Assembly (NCBI GenBank): GCA_003117195.1
Contig: BDSI01000007.1
Span: forward strand, 1,550,001-1,614,000
Direction of reading: 5' to 3'
Length of the DNA stretch: 64,000 nucleotides
From: Eudorina sp. 2006-703-Eu-15
Taxonomy: Eukaryota > Chlorophyta > Chlorophyceae > Chlamydomonadales > Volvocaceae
The notes under the pieces were generated by a model. The model worked only from the letters and a program-made list of their open reading frames with translations. It did not search any database and had not been told where the DNA came from. The position numbers and the translations under genes are program-made. Positions 1-12,107 of the stretch are shown one piece after another. The number at the start of each line of letters is the position of its first letter. Positions within the stretch are counted from its first letter, which is position 1.

Positions 1-3000
1 CACGTGGCGCCGGCGCCGTACAACGCCATGAAATGCGGCTCCGCAGCAGTGCCCTTGGCCGATTCGTAAATGGGCAGTGACGCCAGCAGCTGCAGCAAAA
101 TGCGCGCCTCCGCCTGTTGCGGCGCCGGCCTGGCGGCGCCGGCCTTGGCCTGCCCCGCCGCCGCCGCAGCCAGGGCCGTTAGGCACTGCTCCGTCAGCAG
201 CACGCTCCGGAGTAGCAGCTTGTCCGCCGCCGCCAGCGCAGCGACGCGCGCCGCCAGGCCGGCGGACAGTACCGCCCGACCGCGTCCGGCGGCCCCGTCG
301 CCGCCGGCTGCGACGGCCGGATAGTCGTCCTCAGCACCCGGTACCGCCAGTGCCGCAGCGCGGCCATGCTGCGGGTGGTGAGTCGCCTCAGAGAGGCGCA
401 GCAGTGCCGCCAGGATGCCGGGACCGTCGCAGCTGTGCACCTGGCCACCGCGAACCAGCTCCGAAACCGGCAGGTCCGGAAACGAGACCATGTCGACGAC
501 CTGCAGTCCCAGCTGCGTCAGCATCTCCGACAGCTGCTCTGTCGGAGTGCCGCCTTCGACGCCGCTGGCTGCTGCTGCGGCGGACGCGGCGGCGGGCCCG
601 CCGCTGGCGCCGGTCCCCGCTGTTCCGCCGGCGCCCGCGGCTGAGGTCCGAAGGACCCCCTCCGACGGCGGCAAGACAGCGGTGCAGCTGGCGGCGTTGG
701 CGAGAGGCGCAAGGCGGCCGCCGAGGATGGGCAGCAGCGGCAGCCCAAGGAAACTGGACAGCGGCCCGTGAGTCGCCAGCCAGCTCCACAGCAACCGCAG
801 CCAGTCCCTGCCACGATCATTGCATGGACGCAATAGAAACCACCTTTCACCGCGGTTACCAAATGGCGCAGTCGGTGCAAGTTTTACACCGCCATGAGAT
901 GTTCATGATGCGGCTTAGCGTGGCTCAGACATACATGTAAGCGCACTACCCCATGTCCCACATGCGAAGCCGTTAGCCATATACAAGTCACGTTGGTGCC
1001 CATTCCGCACCTGTCCACGCCGGCCGCGGCGGCCGCTGGGTCTGTCTGCCAGTCCACCACCAGCAAGCCCGGGGCCGCTCCGGAACCAGCGGCCCGCGGT
1101 GCCAGCCACGCCGGGGGGAGCAACCTCGGCAGCACCGCAGTCGCCATCGCAGGCGCGTCCAAGTGAGCCACGTTCAGCAGGCGGGCGGACGCCAGCGCCG
1201 CAAGCTTGGACCGACCCGCGGGACTGAGCCCGCTCGTGTCCACCAATAGCCCGCCTGTCCGCGAGCACAACGAATGGTCCAGGCGACATCGCCGCCTCGA
1301 GCACAGTGAAATGCGTGTCACCCAGAAAAAACATGCTGGGAGGAGTTCCATCCATACGGGTCACATGTGCAAGTCGGCGCAACTGTCGCGCGCGTACAGA
1401 GAAGTCTCAGTTACAGGGAACCCCCACGTGGAACCCGTGTAACCACCCCAAAAGCGCATGCACATGCACATGCGCATGCTGCATGCTGTAGCGTGACCCC
1501 CGGCGCAGTCTCACCTCCCCGCGCCAGCAGCACGCACTCCTCTTGCGTGGGCACGAAGAAGCTGGACGGCGGCGGGGTGCGCCGTTCCGAGGGCGACTGC
1601 GGCGGCGGCTGCAGCTGCTGCCTGTTGGCGCCCAGGGCCTGCAGCGTGGCGGTGGTGCCGTCCAGCAGCGGGAGCAGCCTGAGGCCCACCAGCTGGGCCG
1701 CTGCGGGGCGGCATCATCACCAGGGACGGGGCAGAACGCAGAAATGACGCGCGCTGGACCCAACACTCAACCGTCCGAGTGCCCGCGCTTGAACCTTGTG
1801 CACCATAGGATGCGCCGCGGAGTATGCTCAGCACGCAAGGCGGGCATTGCAGACGTAAAGGCGGGCGGGGAGGGCCTGTCCTAAGCTGCGCACACTCCAT
1901 TCCATTGTTCGTAATATAATGTAATATAATGTAATATAATGTAATGCAATGTAATGTAACATCACCATTATAGAGGTGAATATTAAAGCGGAGCCTTGAG
2001 CACATATGCACATGTTACTTCACTCACCGGCCTGCGTGAGGTGCTGTGCGCCAGCGGGCCCTGCCGGCCCCGGCGCCTGCCCCGCCGGCGATCCGGAGGA
2101 TGCCGCCACATGGGGCAGCAGGTCGCCCAGGCAGTAATCCAGGAGCAGGGGCGCGTGCGCACGCAGAGATGCGTCGGGCGATGGCTCCGCCGCGCGCGCA
2201 GGCGCCGCCGCCGCCCGTGGTGATGCCGCCGATGACGCTGACGAACTGGATGCTTCCCCAAGCAGGGCTTGGCGCGCGAGCGCGGGCGCGCAGACGCGCG
2301 GCTTGGTGACCTGTTCGGCGAGCGGGGTGAGTCCGGACGGCCAAAGAGTGATTTTGGGGAGTGCTGTGCATATACCTACCACGTTTCGCCACCTCTCTGG
2401 TATGTATCTTGCAGATTGACAGGTAAGCACGGTATCTTGTTTCACTCGGGAGAAGTGAACTAGCAGCTCAACCACATGGCACGCGGTACACCTAACAGCG
2501 ACTTGCGAGTTCCCTGCCTCTGGGTGCTTTTCTAGCGGCTGCTGCGACACCGCCACCGCTGCCCTGAAACCCTGCAACACCGCCAAAACGTTTTTCCCAG
2601 TTCGCTTCTGGGTTTGGCATTATCCAGTTGACCCTCCCAGACACACGCACCATGTGACGCAGCATCAGCTCGCCCACGCCCCGCGGCAGCTCCAGCAGCG
2701 GCAGCCCCCCCGCCTCCACCAGCGCGGCCGCCAGCGGCGGGCTGGCCGCCACCGCCTGGTCAGGCAGGACGCCCGCTCGGGGCGCCACCCAGCCGCCCCC
2801 ACGCGCCGGGCTCCAGCACACCGCCGCATCCTCCAAGAGGCGATACCTACGACGCATACCCCATGGGTTCGTTTCTGGGTTAGGCATTTTCTGAACCCAC
2901 AATGTCTCTTGCACCCAACTGCCATATGTCCACCACCAGCAGCAGGACAGTACATGCTGTGTGTACTCTTTAGCAGGCCAGGCGGGAGTGCGTGACATGC

Positions 3001-6000
3001 TAGGGGCAGCGCAGCGCCCGACATGCAGTGCATGTGCGCGGTGCCTGTGTGTTTCTCCAGGTGGCGAACACGGCAAACCCCAAACAATCACCCCAGGAGC
3101 CTTCGGCAGCAACTCACAGCGCAATGAGCAACGATTGCCACGGCTGCGCAACGTCCGTCGGCGGCCATAGCCTGTCGTACGCCTCCCCGTGCCCCAGCGC
3201 CGACGCTGCCGCCCGCAGGGCCGCCGCGTAGGCGGGCGCGATGACCCGCAGCAGCAGCTGCATGTTCCACTGGGCGCGCCGCGCGCCGCTACCAGTCATG
3301 TCCTCGCCGTACCTATGTACGAGCGGGGGCGCGTCAAGGGGACGACAAAGTGAAATTCTCCCAAAGGTTGCTTCTAGGAATGCGAATGGAAGCGAATGCA
3401 TGACGGCCAAGCCAGGAGAAAGACAGTAGAAGAAAGAGCCAAGTCAAGAGTGACAAGGGACTTGCCGTTGCAGATCATGAACGATACTCCTTCCTGTCCA
3501 TGCAACGGCGCGCAGAACCACATGTTTGAATCAGGGCAACCAACTCAGGAAAAGATTTCGCTCCAAAGCGCCGTGCAATGGATCATAAGCATCACGATGA
3601 GTCGGCAGGATCCCCAGTTCCTCACGCACCAAATGTCCCTTCGGTTGCTGGACAGCTCGAAGTAGCCGTTGACGTGCACCGGCAGGCCCGTGCGGATGGG
3701 CAGCGGCAGGAAGCAGAACGCGCGGCCGTCCTCCGGCGGCCCCGCCGCCTCCGCCGTCCCCTGCTCCCCTCCGCCGACGGTCGTCGTCACATCCGCCGCC
3801 ACCGCACCCCAAGCGACGACCGCCCCGAACTGCTTCGAGAGCTGCTCCGCCAGCTCCGCCACCTCGCCGCCGCCGCGGATCTGCGACACGATGTACGACC
3901 GGCGCTGCGGCCGCGGCATGGCGTCGCCGTACCACTCTCGGCGCAGCTCAAGACGGTAGGTGGAGGACACCTCGGGCAGCGACGGCCGTAGGTTGGCACC
4001 GGCGCTGGGCATCTGGGAGGGCCGGTCGCCGCTGACACGCGCGAAGAGCCCGCGCTCATAGGCGACCTCCTTGGAGAGGTTGCTGACTTGGCACGAGAAG
4101 AGCAGCGTCGGCGCGGTGGCGTCTGCATGCCATTCGTGGACCTGGTGTGCAGGGCAAGCGTGCATCGGGAGCGACAAGGTGGTTGGCCTTGAGCAGCGCG
4201 CAGACGGGCACGACCGCAGCGAAGCCGCCTGTGTCGTCCGCGGCTTATCAAAATATCCGTTTCCTCAACCGAAGCCACCAGTGCCAAAATATCCGTTTCC
4301 TCAACCGAAGCCACCAGTGCTCAACGTGCCAGGCCATGTGCGCACTGGTGGTCTGTGTAGGCTAATCAGTAGGTTGCGCAGAGGGTTGTGCAGTAGGTTG
4401 TGCAGTGGGGCCCCGGGATGCCAGTTGGGAAAGTTCTACACGGCTGCACGGCTGTGCAGCCGCGGGCGGCCTCTGCTGTCACGAGGGGGCTAACGCCAGG
4501 GAGGGCAGGGTCTCCATGTGGACGCGCGGCGCCGCACCTCCACTCTGGAGATGTGCTTCAGGAAGAGCAGGATCTGGAAGGACTCCCCGGCCAGCTGCTC
4601 CAGCAGCGAGCGGATGGACTCGATGGTGTACACCTGGGGTGATGCGTCAGCACACAGCCGGGGAATCATCAGCGCGGAGGGGGCAGCTCGATAGGACGGG
4701 GTTGAGGGCCCCTCCCCTGGACGACCGCGAAAGCGTTGCCGTTGCTCCATGGTTTCAAGTAGTCGCAACTCTCATGTCGACAGGTCCGCACGACCGTACC
4801 TGCTTGGAGATCGTGCTGGCCTCCGCAAGCTCCGCTGAGCGTAGCGGAAACCGAAACAGCGTGCCCGGCCAGGGGCCGCTGACCGCCCCGGCGCCCAGTG
4901 TGCAGCCGAAAGCCCTGGCGTATGGTGCCACCTGATCCCTGTACTGCGCCGCGACATCCCCGTACTGCACGAAGTCGATGCGCTTTCCTGCAGCCAAACA
5001 ACGTTGCATCCGATTCGAGGCGTCATATAACGCTCGGTGCTGACACACCACTAGGCCTCCGCCATGCATCGGGCGCGCGCGGCAAGCCACGGGCTGTGTG
5101 GATGGAGCGCCCTGGAGATGACTCTCAGCACTCAAGCCCACCCCACTGCACCCTACTGCCCGTCCTTACCGGGATTTGTAGATGAGATATTCGGTAGGTG
5201 CCTGCGGAACAACGAGACCAGCACCTTCTGAGTCGAACTTACACTTCAATTTATATACGAATGCCCCTCTATGAGCAGGGCCGCAGGGGTGAACACGCGG
5301 TATGCTGCATCGTGGCCGCGGGTCAATGCTAGCGCACGCCACGAAGCGCCGCCGCTGGATTTGACAGCACCGGCGTGCACACTGGCAACCAATGCAACCG
5401 GCCCGGGTCGAACTCGCCGCAACCGCGCAGAATCGATGCCATGTCTGATCGTACACCAGGCGAACCCAATTGCTTTTGTGGTTTGTATACGTACGCAATC
5501 ATTTGCCCACGACCCAGGGCCCAGGGCGCAATGGACATAATGTTGCGCCCAGGAAAGCAACCCCAACCCTCGCCGTTACTGCCCAAGGCGTTTCGCCCTC
5601 TGCCCCGCCGCGCCTGCAGTGCGGGTCAAAGATGACCAGGTGCCGTCCGGAAACGAAGCTGGGTACGTCCGTCAGGTGGTAGCAGGAGTTGAAGCCCACG
5701 CTGTGGGACAGTCGCGCGCAAGGAAGGCGGGAGGCTCGGTTCAGAAGGCCCCGACCAGAAATGAACAGTTGTCTTGCATACCGTGCGCATCAAGCAGGAG
5801 CCTACAATTGGCGAGACAGGCGAGAAACCTACACTTTTACCATGAGAGATGGAAAAAAGAGAAACCCAAATGACTTTCTTAACAATTTGTTCCGTAAGTG
5901 ATCTGACCCAGATAGGTCTCCAGAACCAGTGCCAAGGCCAGCGCTGCAAACGGCGGCCGGAACCAGCGCTGGGAACGGCGACCGGAGGGCGCATGGGCAG

Positions 6001-7388
6001 GATAAGGCCCACGAGCCTCACCCGAATCGGCCCGTCTTGCCCTCCTCCTCCTTCTTCTTGCTGTCCCCGATCCGACTGATCGATTCCAAGTCCCGGTCGC
6101 TGAAAACCCCGTCGTTGAAGGCCAACAGCGCCGGACCCTGGAAGGCTGCCATGGCCGGCGATAACAGGGTGCCTGCGCCACCCCGGGTCGGAAAAGGGAC
6201 GGCGACCAATATGTAGGTGTTGAGACGGCAACACGCAGAAGCTTCTGTGTGGTCGGCGACGCGCAGAAGCTGGGCATAGGGTCGGCGTAATTTCTTGCTT
6301 TCACACAATGCTCAGTCCGGTTCGAGTCCCTGCCCCCGTGCAGGATCAAGTCCAACGAGAAAGCCCTGTGGCAGCCGCGTCGGCTGCTGGACACGCCCGC
6401 AGCTGATGCAGGCGGCTTCCCGTGGTCACACGCCCACAGTGTGTGACGTCTTACAGCCCACCTGTGCCATGTTGCCGGCAGTCCAGACAGAACTTGATGC
6501 AGGAGGCCCGGGCATCGTCCGCGTTCTGGGCTCGGGGGTAGGGGCCGGCAGGCAAGGATGAAAGGGTGGGAGGGGAGACAACGTGGGATAGACGGTACGG
6601 CAGCTGAGCACAGGCGGAGTTGCGTGTTACGCAGGTTTGAATCGGGCAGATGACGGCCTGAGGCCCGGTACGAGACAGCGTCCCGCCGAAATAACATTCG
6701 CTGTTGGCCGCCCCTCTCGTGTTTGACTAGCACGCACGGGATGCGGTCTCGCCTGACTGAAAGCTGTACGGTTGCCTTGCCTCGACACCAGAGCGGCTGA
6801 CCCAGATGGTATCCTCGTGCTGCCAACGTCATATGCAGCATGCGTTGTGGCACAAAGCCAACAACGCGAGCAACCTGACGAACCTAACCCAGATGAAAGG
6901 AAAGACTGCCTTGGCGCAGCGGGCTACGGGGCGATACCTCAAGCAGCGAGGAAGACCGGGTAAGGTTACGCTTTACCTGAAGTCAGGCTGCGGTCCCCTG
7001 CATCCCCTAGTGTTCATTTGATCACTGTTTGCGTGCGGTCACTCATCAGCGCGCCTTTCAGGGGTGTTGCGACACCAACAGGGGGAAATTCAGGCCCATT
7101 CTGTATGATAACCGTAGCCCATGGCAGACGGGGACTTAGGGAGAAGCAGTTTTGCGATCCAAGCTGTGCAGCATTAGCGGGATGATCCTCTGGGCGAGTG
7201 ACAACGTGAAGCACCCGCTGTCCAACGTAAGCACCGAAACCCCTCATACAAGCAGGCTGATTCTGCCTTCGCACCTGCACAAGCTCCTTCAAAATGGAGG
7301 TCCCCTCGGGATAATTAAGAAGAATCTCACGGATTCGTGCCGTAAGGTCGACCTTCTGGCCGAAGTCCTGCCACGCTTCCGTTGCCAT
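1..7388 (-). CDS. Sacsin-like protein, 5' part (14 exons, continues past the window start)
   Basis: Sacsin-family proteins are very large chaperone-like proteins with repeats built on a GHKL (HSP90-type) ATPase fold. Exons read here: 7388-7275, 6525-6462, 6172-6022, 5700-5614, 5201-5170, 4987-4800, 4633-4538, 4141-3630, 3312-3118, 2846-2651, 2310-2028, 1700-1515, 1254-1011, 807-1; all phases join, giving about 1050 codons. The start is the ATG at 7388, because the family's FGQ-opening and YPEGTSILKELVQ follow at once. GHKL motifs in order: ELVQNADDA (residues 35-43, across the exon 1/2 junction), FNDGVFS (78-84), TGRFGVGFNS (106-115). Further on are FVSGRHLVIFDPHC, GTLFRFPLR and GYFELSSNRRDIW, all sacsin hallmarks. 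Residue 44 is Arg where most relatives have Gly. Intron 4 has a GC donor. The C-terminus lies outside the window. Confidence 0.93.
4250..4321. repeat. 36-bp tandem duplication in a sacsin-like gene intron
   Basis: Two adjacent near-identical 36-bp copies (at 4250 and 4286) lie inside intron 7 of the sacsin-like gene, about 110 bp before the acceptor at 4142. No coding effect is expected. Confidence 0.8.
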
Positions 7389-8934
7389 TTTACTTAATGC
7401 TGCTACTCAAGGTAGCATTACCAGCTTAAAATTCATTGGGGTATTCGGTCATCTCCTCAAAAATTGCGCTCCGAGGTATAACCTTTAGGGATCTACCGCG
7501 CGTTCCGGGCAATACCGCCCGAGGCCACAAGAAAACAACTATCGCAGAATAGCAAAAAAGCAGTACAACTGTCGAAGTGTGAAGCTTATTTTGCTGAGTA
7601 CGTTGGCAAGTACGGACAAATGTCCGGTAGTCAGTTGTGCCCGTAACAGTCCTGAATTTACACAGGGGAGACGAGCACTGTAGTCACTGACACACTACTT
7701 GTAATGATGCGACATTTGCTTGGGCTTCGTAACTGGTCGATTGCGGCTGCTGTATAGTAATCATTAGTGCGAGCGGAGAACTGGCGGCAACGCGCGGAGT
7801 TAATAATTGATCTGCAACATGGGCTGCGCATCGAGGACAGGAGATTGTTTCTGTTTGCAGTAGTGTGATGTCGGTGTCGATGCAGGTCCTGCTGTGGTTG
7901 CGCGTCATAGGCTCCGAATTAGCTCATAATGTAAAGTGTAGGACAAAAGAACGTCGTTAAGTATGTGGGCTCGCGTATAGGAACTCAGTGCAGGCCAACG
8001 TCGATGCCAACGGTCAATCACGGTCAATCACGATAGTGTGCAACGCATGCAAGACCTTTCCGTCATAAAATTCGGACCTTGTGGCAGATTCCTACTGCGC
8101 TAAAGCGACAGGGCATGAATGAATGAAGCCCTCGTCTCCGCCATATGCAGCACGTGCAGCTCGCCGGTCCGTAGGCCACCCCAGCAAGCAGCAGAGTTGT
8201 CAATGTGCGTCAAGGAGGTGTTTGGGGTATACCGTAGCTCCATGGCTGTCAGCGACCCTTAACCTCTCGGTTCTCGTGGTATTCACTTTAGGCCAGGTTA
8301 GGCTCACAGCGAGCGTGTCAGATCCACCTTCGCGACGCATGGTGGGAGGCATCTACCACAGGGCAATGCAAGACCCAATGTGCTGGCAAGCCGGGAGCTG
8401 GAGCGACAGCGGCTGCCCGTAACCGAGGGTATGAAGGCGACAGAGCTGCCTGCAGCAGACTCAGCCGCGGCCCAGCGGCTCGGAGACCGTCAGCCGCACT
8501 GGTGGCACTAGCGGCAGCAATAATGTCCCCTGTACAACCGGCATGGTCGACCCTGACGGCAGCATAGGCACTCCCGCCAGCCCCAGCACCGGCAGCTCTG
8601 GCAACGGCAAAGGCGCCCACAATACACCGGGCACGAGCTCCTGTCACGACTCAGGACGTGCTTGACACAGCACGCTCCAGACACGGGCCACAGCCACTGG
8701 TGGCCCTGGCGGATGGCAGTATGGCGGCTCTGGCGGCCGGCGGCACAGCATCTCGCCCCGGCGTCTCAGTTCCCGCGAGAGCACCACGGCAGGAGCAGTA
8801 CAGCCCACAGGAGTACATCAGGCGGCAGAACGGCCAAATCCCCATTTTGGGCATGCCTTTGCAGCTCGGTACGGCGGGTCGTATGTCGATCAGGAGATCA
8901 CGGCGATCATGCAGTGCGGCGTGACATTCCCCTA
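7389..8934. other. Intergenic region upstream of the sacsin-like gene
   Basis: This lower-GC stretch holds the presumptive promoter of the sacsin-like gene. I see no convincing exon. Short ORFs around 8123-8854 on both strands show no recognisable motif and no splice-consistent extension. Confidence 0.4.
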
Positions 8935-9235
8935 ATGGGGTCGTCTAATGGGAACGACACTGGCATTCTGTACAGAGATCGGCGGTACGAATCCCCGACC
9001 CCTCACCGCCGTGTGATTAGGCGGGTCTGGTGCGGATTCCAGGAGAGGCAATCCTGGCGCGCTGGTAACCTGGTGTAGTGGCCGGTATGGCTGCGTGACC
9101 CCGCCGCGGGTGATGGAGGATGGGTGCGCAGTCCTTGGTAGGGGTTGATGAGACGAGGCACCTATATATGAGCTATCTGGGCCCGTTGGAACACCCGGTC
9201 GGGATACGGGTCCGCCTTGTAACGGTTACATTACA
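8935..9235 (+). mobile_element. tRNA-derived SINE, near complete
   Basis: This is an approximately 300-bp element. Its head contains a pol III B-box-like motif (GGTACGAATCC at 8984-8994; consensus GGTTCGAATCC). A body follows, then a conserved 3' segment beginning CCCGTTGGAACACCCGGTC and ending in TTGTAACGGTTACATTACA. The same sequence occurs in reverse orientation at 41910-42215, where the B box is perfect and flanked by complementary GACGGGG/CCCCGTC arms like a tRNA acceptor stem. Element limits are taken from alignment of the two copies by eye. Target-site duplications were not established. Confidence 0.72.
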
Positions 9236-11249
9236 TTCCCCTGACGTTGACCAGCGAACCATCAACCGTGCTCTGGATACGGCACTATACGGCATCATCT
9301 GGTCGCGAGGCTGTGTGTCACAGGCCAGGAGCTTACACAAAAGCTGACAGTCCCAATTGTGCCCCATATTTCGGGGCACCCTCATCCGTTCTTCCATGCC
9401 GACTGCTCCTAAACCGGCGTTCAGCACCAACCACCGTGCACCTGACTCTGCCGAATCAGTTTAGGCGTCAACTCCGCTCCGGGTCAGCTCTGAGGTCATT
9501 ATATTTGGGATCTTATCTGTCTGTCGGGATGGGGGCAAAGCGCTCTCCAGTGCCCCCTGATGGTGGAGACTCGAGGGTCTCCCGTTCTGAAATTGGGATT
9601 TAAACACCCAGGATTGCAAGGGCCGGACCTCCAGGACATGTCCCCAGGTTTCCGCCTTGTGTCAACGTTATTTGCCTGCATTTCGCTGGCATAGCCGTCG
9701 CCATTTTTGGTAGATTCCGAGGTCGGTCGATCCAAAGAGATGTCCCGTTTCCGTACTGGGCGCAAATAGAACTGCACAGCGAGCACGGGCCCCCACCACG
9801 ACCTGCACTGTATCAACACCCTGTCAAAGTGAATCAACAAATTCGCCAAGCTGACGATGAACTTTGTCTTGCGTTGCTTTGAATGGATCCCGTTCAAATT
9901 TGAGATCGCGGCGCAACTGGCGACCTGGGGATACGTGACGTTCAGGTTTAATCTGTTTTTTTTCTGGAATAAAAATAAAGAACGGTATGAGAACTGGTGC
10001 TTGCCAGCCACTGCAAGCCAAAGCAGCTTCCATGCGGCCCGTCATGAAGTGCCGTTGAAGGTCGCGAGAGTTCCCTAACCCTTGACATACAACTCGACTC
10101 CAATAGTCGCATATGGCTTCGCTGTGAAGTTCAAATTAAGGGTTTTTGTGTACGTTGAATCACCAAAGATATGGGAAGCACTCATCAGTGGATGAATCGG
10201 GCGTTAGTCAAATTTCGCTGTAACCTTGTATTATAAATAATGACGAATGATCATATCATTAGGCAAGATCAGTCAGAACATGAATCCCCATTCTACCGAA
10301 AGGAAGGGGAAGGGTCCGTAAACTAGCGCATATCTCATGCGAAACGTGACACGAAACAAATAATTATAATGTTTAAGAATATCTGTAATATTCCGTTTCT
10401 TCTTGAACCTGCTGTGGCCCTTGGGAAGGATTGGGTATCACAGCAAATGGAGCAACGAGCAGCGGCAAATGCGATCATTAAGGGCATTGATGTAACATAT
10501 CTTAATAAATTATAAATCACATTTCATCCAAAGTGTTGACAGTATCATACACATAAAAGAAATCCCTGCAGCTGGCGCGTTACGGGGTGGGCGCGCAGTG
10601 GGCGTTACAGTTATTCGTTGGTGCGGTTGATGCTACTCGGCGAGGAAGCTGTTGCGAAGCATCACAATAATCCATGCCCTTATTACAGCGCTGGCATTGA
10701 GAACGAAGGCATCGCAATGCACCGACCTGGAGCATGCGTTGCATGGGCTTTTTGACGACATAACAATTTGACCCACATGCGTCCATCACGCGCGCTAATA
10801 ATTGATGCTTTTAAACATTTCCAGGGATTTCTACAGTGACAACATCAGGCAAGGTATGATTGGGGTGCGGTATAGCGTAGGCAGCGAGCTGCTTAGGTAG
10901 CTCCACGGATACCGTTCTGGACCATTCCGCGTCCATGCAGTCTGTAGCCTGCGAACCCATCCGCATCCGCGCGGCCCAGGGCTGCTTCTGTGCATGATTT
11001 GCAATTTGCCATGACCCGTTCAGGTAACGCGTGTCTTCCTCGGCATGCACATAGCGCGGAGGAGCTTTGTGCGTGCCGAGGAAGACGCGCACAACTGACA
11101 CACTACTGCGTCGTCTCATGCATGCGGGCGGCGAGTTGAGACACATCCTGGACTATCTCCCGCAAACCACTCCGGCGCCGAGATGTCCCTTGCAGGGGCC
11201 TTCAGTGCTGAACGACGCAGACTGGTAACGGCGTAAGCCAACGCAAGCC
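9236..11249. other. Intergenic region, no gene seen
   Basis: AT-richer sequence without a supportable gene, apart from the hairpin at 11029-11090. It includes the presumptive promoter of the secreted-protein gene starting at 11250. Confidence 0.35.
11029..11090 (+). repeat. 23-bp-stem inverted repeat (possible hairpin RNA)
   Basis: The arms 11029-11051 and 11068-11090 are reverse complements at 21 of 23 positions. In a plus-strand transcript both exceptions are G.U wobbles, so all 23 positions pair around a 16-nt loop. This may be a small-RNA precursor or a remnant of an inverted duplication. There is no direct evidence of transcription. Confidence 0.6.
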
Positions 11250-12107
11250 ATGAAGGTGTACCTGGTCCTTTTGCTCGTCGCGGCCAGCCCATGCCTGCTG
11301 GCGCGGGCCGCATCTCTGAGGGGACACCGCATGGCGCAGATCGCGCGGGGCGCAGGCAAGTGGACCGCCAGGCCGCGCGCAGGGTATCTTTGGCAATCAA
11401 AGGATGTTGTGACTGACCGTGGCCTCACCCGGCTCTCCTCATCCTGTGCGAGCAGTCTGGCGTCGTGTTCCGTGATACAGCTCGCTGATAATGGCGTCCT
11501 TGTCTAAACAGTCTCAATAGATTGTCACACGATGTGTATGAAGGCAGCAGCGGATCCTGCTTCCTGTACCTGGGCGAAAGGATGTCACTTGCTTGATCGG
11601 CAGCATTGGGGGTTGGGGTGCACCGCCCAGCCAGCCTCGCAGTCCTTCAGCACAGAGATCCCCTGCGCGGTACCGAGGAGCCTTGACCCCTTCCGTGACC
11701 TGCTTTGAGCTCCTGCAGGTGAAGTCACCGGAGACGCAGCAGCAGATGCCGAAGATCCCACGCAGCGGGCGGCAAGGTCGGTCGTCAGGCGCGAGGCAGT
11801 CGCCGTGGGCGTACGACCGCCTCCGCCGCCGTGCTGGATCCGGATCCTGCCAGATCTTCGGATCAACAACATTCCCACTGCATGGATCCCCTGCCCTAAG
11901 CCGCCGCCGCCGCCCAAGAAGCTGCCACCGCCACCGCCGGCCAAGGCCACGCCATACCCGCCGCCGCCGCCGCCGCGCAAACCTCCTCCTCCTCCTCCAA
12001 TGCCGCAGCCACGGCCGTCGCCGCCGCGACCCCGAATAATCAAAGCGCCGCCCTGCAATGAGGTGATCATGCCCAACGGGCAGGTTAGGTATCTTCCTTG
12101 CCCTTAA
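11250..12107 (+). CDS. Secreted proline-rich protein with two Cys-bounded modules (array member 1)
   Basis: A two-exon gene, 11250-11355 and 11719-12107, encoding 164 aa. Exon 1 is a signal peptide (Met-Lys, then a Val/Leu/Ala core, cleavage probably near ARAAS) and ends in phase 1 at CAG|GCAAGT, the classical GC-donor sequence; a GT donor at 11384 would put exon 2 in the wrong frame. Exon 2 has a short acidic/basic linker, PPPPP, then a C-x19-C segment (11832-11894: CWIRIL...AWIPC), about 40 residues of polyproline with Lys/Arg, and a second module CNEVIMPNGQVRYLPC (12054-12101), then Pro-stop. The polyproline suggests a hydroxyproline-rich wall or matrix glycoprotein. The modules match those of the next two genes. 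Function of the family is unknown. Confidence 0.75.

Noticed and set aside
8318..8854. Minus-strand Ala-rich frames near the SINE
   Set aside because: A vague resemblance to the LINE C-terminus (LPAHWVLHCPVV) is too slight to call a LINE fragment.
8935..9010. tRNA gene
   Set aside because: A B-box and acceptor-like arms exist, but no full cloverleaf is formed and the sequence is repeated with a shared body and tail, so it is a SINE head.
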